Assembly (NCBI GenBank): GCA_024760905.1
Contig: CM045732.1
Span: forward strand, 49,915,996 to 49,979,995
Direction of reading: 5' to 3'
Length of the DNA: 64,000 nt
DNA from: Plotosus lineatus
Lineage: Eukaryota; Chordata; Actinopteri; Siluriformes; Plotosidae
A program made the position numbers and the translations under genes. Shown here piece by piece: positions 43,851 to 54,972 of the stretch (position 1 is the stretch's first letter; each line of letters opens with the position of its first letter). A model generated the notes under the pieces. It saw nothing but the letters and a program-made list of their open reading frames with translations. It was not told the origin of the DNA and ran no database searches.

Positions 43851-44509
43851 AGAAAAATGCTCAGAATAAATGGGGTTCAAAAGAGTCTTAAAATAATCAA
43901 ACCATGTATCAATAGTTATTGGAGACTCTTTCCCCTTAACTAGCAACAAAGATTTCAACTTCTGCCAAAACATTTTGCAATCTTTTTCAACAATAGCCAA
44001 ATTTATATTATTTACTAAACTATCCTTATGAAAACGTTTCTTACTGCTACAGAGAACATGAAATTGCTTTCTACAATTCAAAAAATTCTTTAAATTAACA
44101 TCACATTTATATCTACAGAATAGATTCAAAAAGGCATTTTTTTACGCTTTAAAGCTACACAATCATTATCAAACCAAAGAGGTTGTTTACAAAATCTGCT
44201 TCTCATAGGAGATGATCCAACTCTAACCTATTCACCAACCAAATAAAAGATATTTGTTAACTTATCTACAGCTGAGTTTACATCAATATTGACAACATTT
44301 AAAAAAAAAAATCCACCATTTTACGCACTGTAGGGGACTCCAAGTGTTGTAAATATGAATGCTCTCCAACTTCTCGCCATCTCTATCTAATCACAGGCTT
44401 TACATCTGTCTGTGAAAAGTTTACAGTATCATAATACTCAAAAGAAAAATCAAGTTGACATGTCACTGGAAGGTGATCGGATTCTGTCCTTGATATTACA
44501 ACATGGTCA
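43851..44509 (-). pseudogene. LINE ORF2 linker region, degraded
   Basis: Segment 44129-43803 reads NLFCRYKCDVNLKNFLNCRK, then KDCKMFWQKLKSLLLVKGKE and WFDYFKTLLNP, the usual lead-in to RT. Upstream to 44510 frames are broken but include CRKPLWFDNDCVALKRKK-type sequence. It connects endonuclease and RT. Confidence 0.7.
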
Positions 44510-45300
44510 CTAATTTTTTTCAAATAAGCTTGAAGAGGCTAACACATAAACGACTAGGCTCGTTCCACTATGAATTATACATGTGAAAGCGCCTTTGGGT
44601 TCTCCTGACTTGCGTCCATTTACAATGTGAATACCCCAGAAGCGACACAAATCTAATAGTTCCAATCCGAAACGATTCGTAACTGTATCTTGAGTTGCAC
44701 GAGGGGCACGAAATATGTCAATTTCATACAGGTCACCCAGGTGCAGAATATCAACATCCTCCTCATCATCAATGATAAAATCATCATTAGTTCCGGTATG
44801 AGCATTAAAATCTCCGAATAGCATGAGTTCATCACCATATTCATGTTTGAGGGTAGATGAATATTGATTTAAACTGTCCAATCCATTGTTTTTGGATACA
44901 TACATTGGTGAATTCTCAGGTAGAATGTAAACAAATCCCATTATGAATGGATTAACTCCTGTTGGTCTAACAATAAAAAATACAGAATTAACCCAGTTTT
45001 CACAAAGCCTTTTAAACATTTTAGACAAGAAATTACAAATATACACTGCAACACCTCCTGAAAAACAACCAGAATCCTTTATACGTCTTGCTACAGATCC
45101 AAAACATACATGATCCTGCAAAAGATCCTGTACAAACAAATCATCACTATGCATAGTTTCGATTAACCGTACTATATTAAAAGAACATAAATATTGAAGA
45201 ATATCAAAATCTATGCAAAGTGAATGGATACCATGAATGTTCCAGCTGCACACATGTACATATCCTGATAAAATGTTAAATTCGTTAATATCCTCTGTAT
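44510..45300 (-). pseudogene. LINE ORF2 AP-endonuclease domain
   Basis: Long open segment of 247 codons: CSWNIHGI (catalytic Asn), FNIVRLIETM (catalytic Glu of the LxETW motif, with W lost), GGVAVYI, LMLFGDFNAHTG (Asp and Asn of the phosphodiesterase site) and LLDLCRFWGIHIVNGR. The terminal SDH motif near 44500 falls in a shifted frame (VVISRTESDHLPVTCQ). It is the best preserved coding block of this LINE. Confidence 0.88.
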
Positions 45301-45399
45301 GCGCAGTAGCTTGTGGGTCACTGCCACGCCCCTAACTAATACTAACATTGTCACTCGTCTCCGGTCCGGGAGAAGATCGCAGCTCACACAGTTATATTT

Positions 45400-46205
45400 C
45401 CGGTTTCTTCCAATCTCTGCAAGCTGGTCGTCCTTAAGAGTGAACACTTTATCCTCGATCACTAACTCGTCATAGGATAAGTATGCATCCTTTTCCTGGC
45501 TTTTCCTGGCCTTGATCAAATGCGGTATCAGTCCACTTCTTGTCGTGTAAAGTCATTGACCACGCGTTGTTCCGAATCCTTCAGTGTAGCTCTCGATGCC
45601 TCCATTACTCTTATCTTATCCCTATGAGAACTAAATTTCACCATAATTGGTTTCATTAGGTTCTTTGATTTAAGTCTCTTTACCTGTTCAAACTTCACAC
45701 TGCTTGAGTTATCAAACTTCAGACTCTCTTTCAGAAAATTTCACACAGTCTGCTCTGTCTCTTCCCACTTTTCTCCCACTGTTCCTTGAATGCCGTGAAT
45801 GATTATGTTATTTCGTCGTATTTGAGCATCTTGGTTATCCAGAATGAATTCAAATGTCTCCAAGCATGTTTTCAACATTAAATTTTCCTCTCTCAGAGTG
45901 TTGCAGTCCTCCCTGATTTCCTCAAACATCCAGCCAAACTTCTTATTTAAAACGCTCAATTCAGATCTGATCAACTTCAACATTTGAGTCTGAGACACAT
46001 TTTCTTCGCTCCCCTCCAGACCATAATCATCTCTGTCCTCACCAAACTGCAATCTGGTTTGTCTTGTTGGCTGACCTTGCACTTTAGCCTGCTTCAGAGG
46101 TCCCGGGCTTGACTCAATGTAAAATTTATTAAAAATTTTTAGTAACATACCTTTCATGGTATAGTGAGGCTTACATGAACAATGTATAATATCATAGACA
46201 CTCAT
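45400..46205 (-). pseudogene. LINE ORF1 (coiled coil plus RNA-binding-like part)
   Basis: The 154-codon upstream segment has a Leu/Glu-rich stretch with heptad spacing (QMLKLIRSELSVLNKKFGWM to LREENLMLKTCLETFEFILD), a probable coiled coil. Then comes QDAQIRRNNIIIHGI, like the start of the RNA-recognition domain of L1-type ORF1. After a shift at about 45741 it continues with a KPIMVKFSSHRDKIR motif and ends LIKARKSQEKDAYLSYDELV near 45440. Such ORF1 proteins package LINE RNA. The junction with the SINE B tail at about 46204 hides the true 5' end. Confidence 0.75.
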
Positions 46206-46524
46206 TCATTCATTTTCTGAACCACTTAATCTTAATTAGGGTGTACTCTGACTCTGACTCTGCCCATCTGGACAAGGGCAATGTACACCCTGGACAGCTC
46301 GCCAGGCCATCACAGGGCAGGAGCACACTGACAGTTATGTAGCTACTCTGGACGAAAGTCAGCAATGGTTCTTTTACACGCCTCCCACCATATACAGTGA
46401 GAGACATGACCTTCCACTGATAACCCAGTTAGTTGCACTGGGGACAGCAGTGACAACAGTTGATAGTGGGGCTTGAACCCCCAACCTTGGGACCGCTAAT
46501 CCTTACCTTACCACCACTGCCCAC
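46204..46524 (-). mobile_element. SINE B, minus strand
   Basis: Begins tcattcattttctgaaccac, then gggcaatgtacaccctggac, tcgccaggccatcacagggc, the shared body (agcaatggttcttttacacg) and the head (cttgaacccccaaccttggg, taccaccactgcccac). Abuts the 5' side of the LINE. Confidence 0.88.
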
Positions 46525-46569
46525 AACTGATTTTAGTACAAAAAAAACCTTCTGAATCTGAAATGATTT

Positions 46570-46885
46570 CATTCACCCATTTGCTGAACTACCTAATCCT
46601 ACTAGGGTTACCAGGAGGCTGCAGGCTATATCAACCAACACTGGGTGAAAGCAGGGTACACCATTAACAGCCTGCCTGGTCGTCGCAGGACCAACACCCA
46701 CACACAAATGTTCACACTCATTTCTATATTTTGGGGAAATATGGAACACGTAATTAGCCTAATGTGCATGTCTTTAGGCTGTGGGAGGAAACTAGAGTAT
46801 CTGCAGGAAGCCCATGAAAGCATGGGGGGAAATGACCTGAGGCTGGGAGGCAGAGTGGCTAAGAACTATGCCATTGTGCCACCTC
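46570..46885 (-). mobile_element. SINE D, minus strand
   Basis: tttgctgaactacctaatcc, accattaacagcctgcctgg, taattagcctaatgtgcatg, tctttaggctgtgggaggaa and ctaagaactatgccattgtg follow the reversed SINE D order. Confidence 0.8.
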
Positions 46886-47415
46886 AAGTGTTACAGTCTA
46901 TACTAAATCACTTGGATACTTGGACTGTACCTAGACTGACTGTACTTATTTGTATTTTATATTCTATATATTGTGTAGCTGTTCAGTCAAACCATTGTGC
47001 ATTCATCTTGCATGTAGACAGGCAATTGTGAAAGTGACATAGCTGAAAAATATCCTCTGTGGATTAATGTCAATAGAATATATTGCAGTGATTCTCAAAA
47101 AGCCTACAACAATGTAGGAAAACAAATATCCTTCCTCTATGAAATCATCTCTGGTGTTAGGAGTTCAAAAGAGGGCAACAAAGCCTTCACGCTAATGTTG
47201 TCTGTGATTTAAGAAAAAAAATACTGTAATATTAATAGTACATGGGCCATTAGACTGCAATATTTCAATTTATCTCAGGTAATGTTGTTTTCGTAGCACA
47301 TATTAATCCCCAACCGCCCCACATATCAGAAAAGAAATTTGAGTTGGAGTACTGGGTAAGACTGAGCTATATGACAGACACATGATGGCATGACGAACTG
47401 ATGGATTGGAGTTAT
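46886..47415. other. Nothing recognised
   Basis: No gene or repeat signature found. Confidence 0.45.
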
Positions 47416-47428
47416 ACATATTGCATGG

Positions 47429-47737
47429 GGGCAGTTGTGGCCTAGTGGTATAGAGTACTGGATCGCTGATCCAAAGGTTGGGGGTTCGAGTCCCACTCTC
47501 CACAAGGTTGTCACTGTCCCCCCCAGTGCCGCGAACTGGATTACGGCCGGCCATGTCGCTCACTGTCTATGGTGTGAGGTTCATGTAAAAGAACCATTGC
47601 TGACTTTCGACAAGAGTAGCTGCAAAGCCGTCCGAGCTGTCCAGGGTGTACTCTGCCCTCGCCTGGAGTCGGCTGGGATGGGTGCGAGCCTCCCCGCGAC
47701 CCTAATTAGGATTAAGTGATCACAGAAAATGAACTGA
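47429..47737 (+). mobile_element. SINE B, complete with 13-bp TSD (reference copy)
   Basis: Head gcagttgtggcctagtggta with B box gggggttcgagtcccac, body tcactgtctatggtgtgagg to gtagctgcaaagccgtc, then a direct switch to the D tail cgagctgtccagggtgtact, gtcggctgggatgggtgcga and accctaattaggattaagtg. Exact repeat acatattgcatgg at 47416-47428 and 47738-47750. The copy shows cleanly that the SINE A body can carry a SINE D tail. Confidence 0.93.
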
Positions 47738-47786
47738 ACATATTGCATGGTCCATAGGGTTTGGGAACAGCAGTTAAGAATAAAGT

Positions 47787-48047
47787 TCCCACACTTATTT
47801 GCCGAACTACTTAAACCTATTAGGGTCGCAGGGAGGGTAGAGCCTATCTCTGCCAACAATGGGTGAAGGCGAAGTACACCCTAAACAGCTCACCAGACCA
47901 TCACACATCCCACACACAACTATTCACACCCTCACCTAGGCTGGCCTAATGTATTTTGACTTTGGCCTTTGATAGGTTTTTTGACAGTGGGAGGAAATCG
48001 GAGTACGTGAAGGAAACTCATGCTAACCATTACACCATCGTACCACC
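47787..48047 (-). mobile_element. SINE D, minus strand
   Basis: tgccgaactacttaaaccta, gaagtacaccctaaacagct, ttgacagtgggaggaaatcg and catgctaaccattacaccat in reversed order. Confidence 0.8.
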
Positions 48048-48306
48048 AAGAATAAAGTTCATAATCCTATATGATGAAATGTTTATCATAAATATGAAAA
48101 ATCACTTACCACTACAAATTGTAATAAATAAATTACCTTGCAAATAATTATAAAAATTTGAAAGGACTATCATTTATGACATTATTTTTACACAAATTAT
48201 ATAGTACTGTTTATATTTGTGTTTATATTACCCTGTTTATATCATACACAATATTTCTGGTTTTATTTACTTAACTGTGATTTAATTGTATTAATTACTG
48301 CATTGT

Positions 48307-48510
48307 AGTGAGAGGCATGTAAAAGAACCATTACTGACTTTTGTCAAGACTAGACTGCATAGCCATCAGCGTGTTTCTGCCATGCAATGGCTAGGAGAGC
48401 TATCCAGGGTTTACTTTGCCCTTGCCCAGACTCGGCTGAAATGGGCGCCAGCCTCCCTACAAGCATAATTGGGATTAAGCGGTTCAGAAAATGAATGAAC
48501 GAATGAATAA
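48307..48510 (+). mobile_element. SINE B, 5'-truncated
   Basis: Begins in the body (gtgagaggcatgtaaaagaa), passes cagcgtgtttctgccatgca and ends with the D tail (gattaagcggttcagaaaat, gaatgaacgaatgaat). The tRNA head is missing. Confidence 0.82.
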
Positions 48511-49601
48511 TTACCCCATGCGCATATGTGTGTGTGTGGGGGGGTGAAAATATGTGCAAAAGAAACACACACCCAACAGTTCCAGTGCTATTTTATCTTC
48601 TACACAAACAGCCAACAGAACTAAAAAAAAAATCACCCCTCACCCCTTTCGAGTTTTTCAACATGCTAATTCTAGCTGGAAGATATCCGGGTTCTGTTTT
48701 GTCTAAAAACAAACTGTGAAATCTTCCCCTTTGGTTTGTAGTGTCTCCACTATATGAAGGGATTTAAGCAACAGATATATGAATCATTTAAAGGCTCCCA
48801 ATTGGTCGAATTTCATAATCATTCAGCCTGTATTTGGAAGATTACAGATTAGAATCCTGACAGTGCCGCAGCCATATGTAGTGTAAATGCCAAGAGAGTA
48901 AAATTCATCTTGTAAAATGGATGCCATTTCACGATCCTCTGCTAATCAGAACAACATTAGTAAATCTGAGCCATCTGTTAGTGTATGTATATATGATATG
49001 TATATAGATGAGTAGTTACCTCTTTTTTTAAACTGTCCAGCAAGACTGTACGAGCAGCATTGTGATAATACGTGATGGTTGTCTGAGACAAGCTAGCAGC
49101 CTTATCAAATGACAGGTTGATAATTGTTGAGAATTCAACGTGGAGAATTGTGTTGAATAACATTTTATTTTAATCATAGTGCTGTATTGCACTCTAAGAC
49201 TACAAGCAAAGCTCTAAAATGTCATGAAAGGTTTTGCTAAATATGTGCTGCTATATGCATTAGTATTACAAAGGGATTCTAACAACATGTTCAACATCAT
49301 GGTTAGTTAATTTAAAATAAACAATAATTATTTGTGATTTTTTTTTTTTAATATAAACTTCCATAGTAGCACAATCCATGAAAAGCTCACTACAGTAGAA
49401 CACTAGGTTCAGTAGAACCATATGGAACTCAGAATAAGCTCCGCCTTCAGCACAACCAAGCTACACATTTATCGGAACAATTTATTGAAAAATGTCATGG
49501 AAGCAGAACTTTTCTGGAACTCAGGTCAGGAGACGGGGCTGTTGATTATGACTGGAGGAACTGTTAAAGAAGTTGGATCTCATTTAAGTTAAATTAAATT
49601 T
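48511..49601. other. Nothing recognised
   Basis: No gene or repeat signature found. Confidence 0.45.
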
Positions 49602-49722
49602 ACAGCATTTGGAGACGCTGTTATCCAGAGCGACTTACAATTATCGTTTTTTAGATATATCTGAGCAACTGGGGATTAAGATCAGTAACTCATCGCATTA
49701 ACCACTAATCCACCACTGCTCT
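49602..49722 (-). mobile_element. SINE F fragment, minus strand
   Basis: gcatttggagacgctgttat, ccagagcgacttacaattat, gagcaactggggattaagat and cgcattaaccactaatccac match the 35745 copy in the same orientation. Confidence 0.7.
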
Positions 49723-49934
49723 AATTTTGGTTGACAGTGGTATCTGTGCTTTTCAAGTTAGGTTGGAAATGTTTTTTTTTTTTGTAAGTAACAAGCTGTT
49801 TTATCTGGCAATATAGCTTACTATTTTCATTTTTGAACAACATACGGTAAATTAAATATAAACACGGCGTTCTTGAGTTGGCTTGCTAGTTTAGTAATGT
49901 TTTTTTAGTAAGATTAGCTAGATAAATGTACATA

Positions 49935-50294
49935 GGGGGCAGTGGTGGTCTAGTGGTATAGCGCACTGGATCGCTGATCCAAAGGTTGGGGGTTCGAGTC
50001 CCACTCTCCACAAGGTTGTCACTGTCCCCCCCAGTGCAGCTAACTGGGTTATCAAAGGTGGGCCATGTCTCTCACTGTCTATGGTGAGAGGCATGTAAAA
50101 GAACCATTGCCGACTTTCGTAAAGAGTAGCTGCAAAGTCATCAGCGTGTTTCTGTCCCTTGCTAAAAAGGGTTGTGCCAGGAAGGGCATCCAATGTAAAA
50201 ACCTCTGCCAAATCAAACGTGCGACTCAGATGACTCACTGTGGCAACTCCCGAGTAAAAATGGGGAAAAGCCGAAGCCGAAAAGACAGACAGGT
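49935..50294 (+). mobile_element. SINE A, full length with 16-bp TSD
   Basis: Head gcagtggtggtctagtggta, B box gggggttcgagtcccac, body, LINE 5'-like piece (caggaagggcatccaatgta) and LINE-like tail (gatgactcactgtggcaact), ending in an A/G-rich run. Exact repeat tagataaatgtacata at 49919-49934 and 50295-50310. Confidence 0.95.
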
Positions 50295-50312
50295 AGATAA
50301 ATGTACATAATG

Positions 50313-50651
50313 CAGTGGTGGCCTAGTGATATAGGTGCTGGATCACTGATTCTATGGTTGGGGGTTGAAGCCCCACTCACCACAGGTTGTTACTGTCCCA
50401 CCAATGCAGCTAACTGGGTTAACAAAGGCCGGCCATGTCTCTCATTGTGTATGGTGTGAGGTTCATGTAAAAGAACCATTGCTGACTTTTGACTAGAGTA
50501 GCTGCAAAGCCGTCAGAGTGTTTTCACCCTGCGATGGCCTTGCGAGCTGTGCAGGGTGTACTCTGCCCTTGCCCGGAGTCGGCTGGGCTGGGCGCCAACC
50601 TCCCCATGACCCTAATTAGGATTAAGTGGTTACAGAAAATGAACTGAACTG
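50313..50651 (+). mobile_element. SINE B inserted next to SINE A at the same site
   Basis: Starts gcagtggtggcctagtgata only two bases after the SINE A duplication, carries the shared body and the D tail (gagctgtgcagggtgtactc, gattaagtggttacagaaaa, tgaactgaactg). Repeat atgtacataat at 50302-50312 and 50652-50662 overlaps the SINE A duplication. Confidence 0.93.
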
Positions 50652-50663
50652 ATGTACATAATC

Positions 50664-51170
50664 CCAGAAAAGCAGGGCAGATTGATTATGTGAAAAAGTC
50701 ATGAAAAGTAACTGGTCTTTTATGAATTTCTAGATGAGCTGCGTGACTGGAAATACTGCTAGGCTCTTAGTAAAACCAGCTTATTGTTGGGTCAATACTA
50801 AGGTTTTTGGATCCGATTAACTTTGACAGAACATACATAGAGATTCACATACAAATAACATGATGCAATAATGGACAAATTCTATAATGTAGATATAATG
50901 TAGAATTCTATGATGCAGGAGGTAGCACTGATTCTGCAGAACTACATGGTCCTTCTCAACTCAATTATGTCTGTCCTCATATAAATCTAACTTGTCCAGC
51001 ATGTTCAGATAAAAAAGAGGTTTGCAAAAAAAAAAAGTAATACCCAATTTTCCTCACATCAGGATTTCGCAAAGATATAAATTATTTTGAAGAAAGTGTG
51101 ATGCCGCCATATGAGCACAGTAGGCGGTATTGTAGCAAGTAATTTGACAGCATCAGCACAAGAAAACTCA
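50664..51170. other. Nothing recognised
   Basis: No gene or repeat signature found. Confidence 0.45.
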
Positions 51171-51535
51171 CTCATCCACTCATTTGTCGAACTGCTTTAT
51201 CCTATTAGGGTCACAGGGGAGGCTGCAGCCTATCTCAACCAACACTTCATAAAGCAGGGTACATCCTAAATAACTTGCCAGACCAACACCAGGCAGCAAA
51301 CCATCACACACATACACAACCATTCACACTCACACAGCTAGGGATGATATCTGGAACAGCCAATTAGCCAAATGAGCATGCATCTGCACTGTGGAAGAAA
51401 CTGGAGTCCCCGGAGGAAATCCATGGAAGTGCAGGGAGAACATTCAAACTCCATACAGAAATGCCTGAGCCAAGCCTGGGACTCAAACCCAGAACATTCT
51501 TACTCTGAGACATGCTAACCACTGTTCTGCCCAGA
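51171..51535 (-). mobile_element. SINE D, minus strand
   Basis: tttgtcgaactgctttatcc, taaataacttgccagaccaa, ggaacagccaattagccaaa, tccatacagaaatgcctgag and gctaaccactgttctgccca in reversed order; long and well aligned. Confidence 0.85.
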
Positions 51536-51632
51536 CAGAAAATATTTTTAAAAGATCATTTATCAGGCATTGTTTCAAAGATGCAGTACAAAGTGAGCAA
51601 AAAGTTGAAATAGATATAGACTAAGACAAACA

Positions 51633-51633
51633 T

Positions 51634-51706
<73 letters not shown>

Positions 51707-51736
51707 AGAGAGAGAGAGAGCAAGAGAGAGAGAGAG
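51633..51736. repeat. (GT)n(GA)n microsatellite
   Basis: About 35 GT units followed by GA repeats. Confidence 0.95.
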
Positions 51737-51774
51737 ATTCAACAGCAAGATGTTACTGAGTTTGTGTCTTGGGC

Positions 51775-51925
51775 TCAGCAGGGCAATTGCATGTTCTATT
51801 TTGCATGGGGTTCTGCTGAGAACTCCAGTTTCCTCCCACAGTCCAAAGACATGCACATCAGGCTAACTGGCTATTCTAAATTGCCCCTAGATGTGAGTAT
51901 GAATGGTTGTGAATGTTTTGCATTT
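51775..51925 (+). mobile_element. SINE D middle, 5'-truncated
   Basis: aactccagtttcctcccaca, gtccaaagacatgcacatca and attgcccctagatgtgagta are SINE D middle and later sequence. Confidence 0.75.
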
Positions 51926-51954
51926 TTTAGGAAAACATTTCTTTGGATTTCTAT

Positions 51955-52211
51955 CGCCCAGTGCAGCTCACTGGGTTATCAAAGGCGGGCCATGTCTCTC
52001 ACTGTCTATGGTGAGAGGTTCATGTAAAAGAACCATTGCTGACTTTCGTGAAGAGTAGCTGCAAAGCCGTCAGCGTGTTTCTGTCCCTTGCTAAAGGGTT
52101 GTGACAGGAAGGGCATCCGACGTAAAAACCTATGCCAAATCAAATGTGCGAATCAGATGATTCGCTGTGGCGACTCCCGAGAACGGAAAAAAACGAAAAG
52201 AAAAGAAGATG
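51955..52211 (+). mobile_element. SINE A, 5'-truncated, with 15-bp TSD
   Basis: Begins at cgcccagtgcagctcactgg, inside the body, and keeps the LINE 5'-like piece (caggaagggcatccgacgta) and LINE-like tail (gattcgctgtggcgactccc). Exact repeat tctttggatttctat at 51940-51954 and 52212-52226 shows that the truncation happened during insertion. Confidence 0.93.
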
Positions 52212-52226
52212 TCTTTGGATTTCTAT

Positions 52227-52558
52227 AATTTCAGAATATTTTTACCTTGGCGAAACATGAGTTTTTGTATGCCGTTTTGATTCAAAGATACAAGATAGTG
52301 TCAATATACTAATGTGTGTTGGTACTTTATTTACAACAAGGGAACAGCACGATCTAATTTGATCTCAATACAAAACCTACTTATTAACCGAGTGTGAGGA
52401 CCATACAATCAAATCTCAGCCCATGGTCCTTAGTCCAGCTGTGTTAAAAAAAAAAAACAAAGGGCTGAGATTTCTGTGCATAGACCAGGTGAACAAAGGG
52501 TTAATAAATAGTTTATTATATGGCATTTTAAACAAGCAGTATTTTTAATTCACTTCAG
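52227..52558. other. Nothing recognised
   Basis: No gene or repeat signature found. Confidence 0.45.
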
Positions 52559-52645
52559 ATGCTGTAACGTGCCCAATTCTGAACAAAGCGTCGTCATCCT
52601 TGTCTGTGAGGACTTCCCGTGATAAAAAGAAATCTTCCACAAGCA
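52559..52645 (+). other. Candidate host exon (weak)
   Basis: A segment between an acceptor-like ttttaattcacttcag and a donor-like GTGAGTATG. One of its three frames is open throughout, reading AVTCPILNKASSSLSVRTSR then DKKKSSTSS. It holds several CG dinucleotides, unlike its surroundings, and no repeat family is seen here. An 87-base exon is plausible but this can easily arise by chance. Confidence 0.2.
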
Positions 52646-52822
52646 GTGAGTATGTCAGATTCCCTTTTCTATATTTTATGTATACCTTTCTCTTCAAGAA
52701 AATGCTGCATGCTCCTCTGAAAGCTGATAAAGATCATAGCACATATTGCAGTAGCTAACGGCTAACTTGCCAGTCGGATACACACCAGTATGTCTATGAT
52801 TTATTGCCTCAGTGTTAACTAG

Positions 52823-52925
52823 TCATCATCATCATCATCTTCCTCCGCTTAATCTGGGGTCGGGTTGCAGGGTCAGCAGCCGAAGCATTGAGGTCCAGAC
52901 GTTCCTCTCCCCAGCCAAGCTGTTG
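52823..52925 (-). mobile_element. 3' end of a (CAT)n-tailed LINE, minus strand
   Basis: A catcatcatcatcatctt tail followed by ggtcgggttgcagggtcagc and gttcctctccccagccaagc. The same order as the longer fragment at 55607-56150. Confidence 0.75.
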
Positions 52926-53160
52926 ACTTGTCACATTATGCATATCGTCAATGTCATATAATCATTGGCATTATGAAACCTGAAGACTCAAAAGAATGCT
53001 TTGGGTGTATTACAGATGTTTTTTCTCTGTTCACAGCATCATCACCTAGGCTGAGGTAGATAAATATTTTAAGTGATTTTTTTTTCTCTGAGATATGTCA
53101 GCCATAGTATATGCTTTACATATACATCTCTGTGTGTTTTTGTGGCTTAATAAATAGATC

Positions 53161-53421
<261 letters not shown>

Positions 53422-53685
53422 CTCGCTCTCTCCAAGTCTAAAAAGCTGAGAAATGTGGAAACATCAAACAGGGATACTGCAAAAGCATTAGGCACACAAC
53501 AATTGGCAAAGCTCTAGAAAAGAAAGAAATCATTTGTGTTATAACAGCCAGACATCAAACAGGATCACCAATAAAAAACTCAACAGTTGATGGCCAAAAC
53601 ATTATGAAAGCTGTCAAGAATAGAGAATTATGTAAGAGAAAGCAAACAGACAGAAAAATGGATTTCCTCTAAAAGTTTTATAGTA
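53422..53685. other. Nothing recognised
   Basis: Resembles decayed coding sequence of a DNA transposon in its GGAAACATCAAAC style, but I cannot align motifs. Confidence 0.35.
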
Positions 53686-53866
53686 TGTAACACCCTGATT
53701 CAACCACACAGTAAGAACACAAAACCCCTAAAGTTTTATTCTGCATTGCCTCCTCTACTGTTGTGCTTTTTTGTTCAGTCACGTCACTTCAAGCAGGCCA
53801 ATACACTATTCCACATTCTGTAGACTCACATCTCCATCTGCTGGTCACAATATTCATACATGTTAC
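53686..53866 (-). repeat. Candidate LTR, minus strand
   Basis: The segment begins tgtaaca and ends tgttac on the plus strand, a short terminal inverted repeat like many LTR ends. On the minus strand it has gcagaataaaactttag with an AATAAA polyadenylation signal. It lies on the 3' side of the minus-strand Gypsy fragments. No second LTR or 5-bp duplication was found. Confidence 0.3.
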
Positions 53867-54937
53867 GTGTTCATTCATATGTCAGATATTCCATTTATTC
53901 CAGGATAATTCGGGCCTGTAAATTACACTTTCTCTGTCTTTATAGAGCTACCACTGAGAACAAGTATAACATAGTAATTTTCTTCAATTGAAATATATTA
54001 TTCCCAGATGAGAATTTCACAAAGTGTACATGTCCAAAGCAATTTCCTTTGCCTCTCACACAGACCTCCTATCTCACTGAGATGACAAGAGAATTACAGC
54101 ACAGGGATTGATCGAGTGCAGCACCCTTTTTTTCTGCAATTACATATGTGACATGGTGGGTAATTAAGATATGGACAAGTTCTATTGTGTTAAAGAAGGA
54201 GAGATATAAAACTATAGAAACATCTAACAACCCATAAGATTATTATGTAGCATTGAATAGATATTACAAATTACTGTATGTACTTGGCATTTTAGTACAA
54301 GATTGATAAAAAAAAATTAAGTGATGAACCATCATCACTTAAATTACGTTCACAGCTTATGGCCTTTCAATGTCTGTTTCCTTTCAGAAAATTTTGTATA
54401 ACATATTGAGTTGCAGAAAAAAATAGTCAAAACCAAAAAAAAAATCACAAAGTGCCACAGCCAGGTTTCAGAAGTAATTGACACAGTGAATAATTAAAAG
54501 GGGGGGGGGGGAATATATTTTTTTTAACATTAAGAGCAAGACGAGCTCAGCACATTTGTCACACCTTGAGATAATTTCCTCTTTTCTGTCTCTGTATTCC
54601 CATATATTTAAAAAATCTTCCATATTAATAAGCTTACACTTGCTTAATGCGTGAAAATGTCAATTATAACTACACATGTTGCCAGAACAAGCAGTCACAT
54701 TTCCATATTTCATCAAACGGAGGTGTACTTCCTGAAGTGTCAGGCATTATTAGGTTTTATGTATCTGCCTTTTGAAGAGATAAATATGATGTGGCATCTG
54801 AGTGCCACTCTCATTTCTAGATGAAAGCTAATGCTCAAGCAAATCTGGTGGCTGCCATGACTGGCATAGAAAAAGCTTTGCAAGAAACAAATTAACTACT
54901 AGTGTAACAGTTCTCAGTTTCTTTACATGCATCAAAC

Positions 54938-54972
<35 letters not shown>

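Larger units (their letters stand above)
41720..46203 (-). mobile_element. Near-full-length two-ORF LINE of another lineage
   Basis: A 4.5-kb non-LTR retrotransposon on the minus strand: ORF1 (46205-45400), endonuclease, RT, and a C-terminal cysteine-histidine motif, ending in a 3' tail of CTTGT repeats (acaag units at 41722-41750 on the plus strand). Many frameshifts. The protein is clearly different from the RTE LINE. The tandem-repeat tail and C-terminal CxxC motif suggest a member of the I/Nimb or a related group, but I could not settle the clade. Confidence 0.85.

Noticed and set aside
41816..46205. A host gene cluster on the minus strand
   Set aside because: The successive open frames are ORF1, endonuclease, RT and C-terminus of one LINE with frameshifts.
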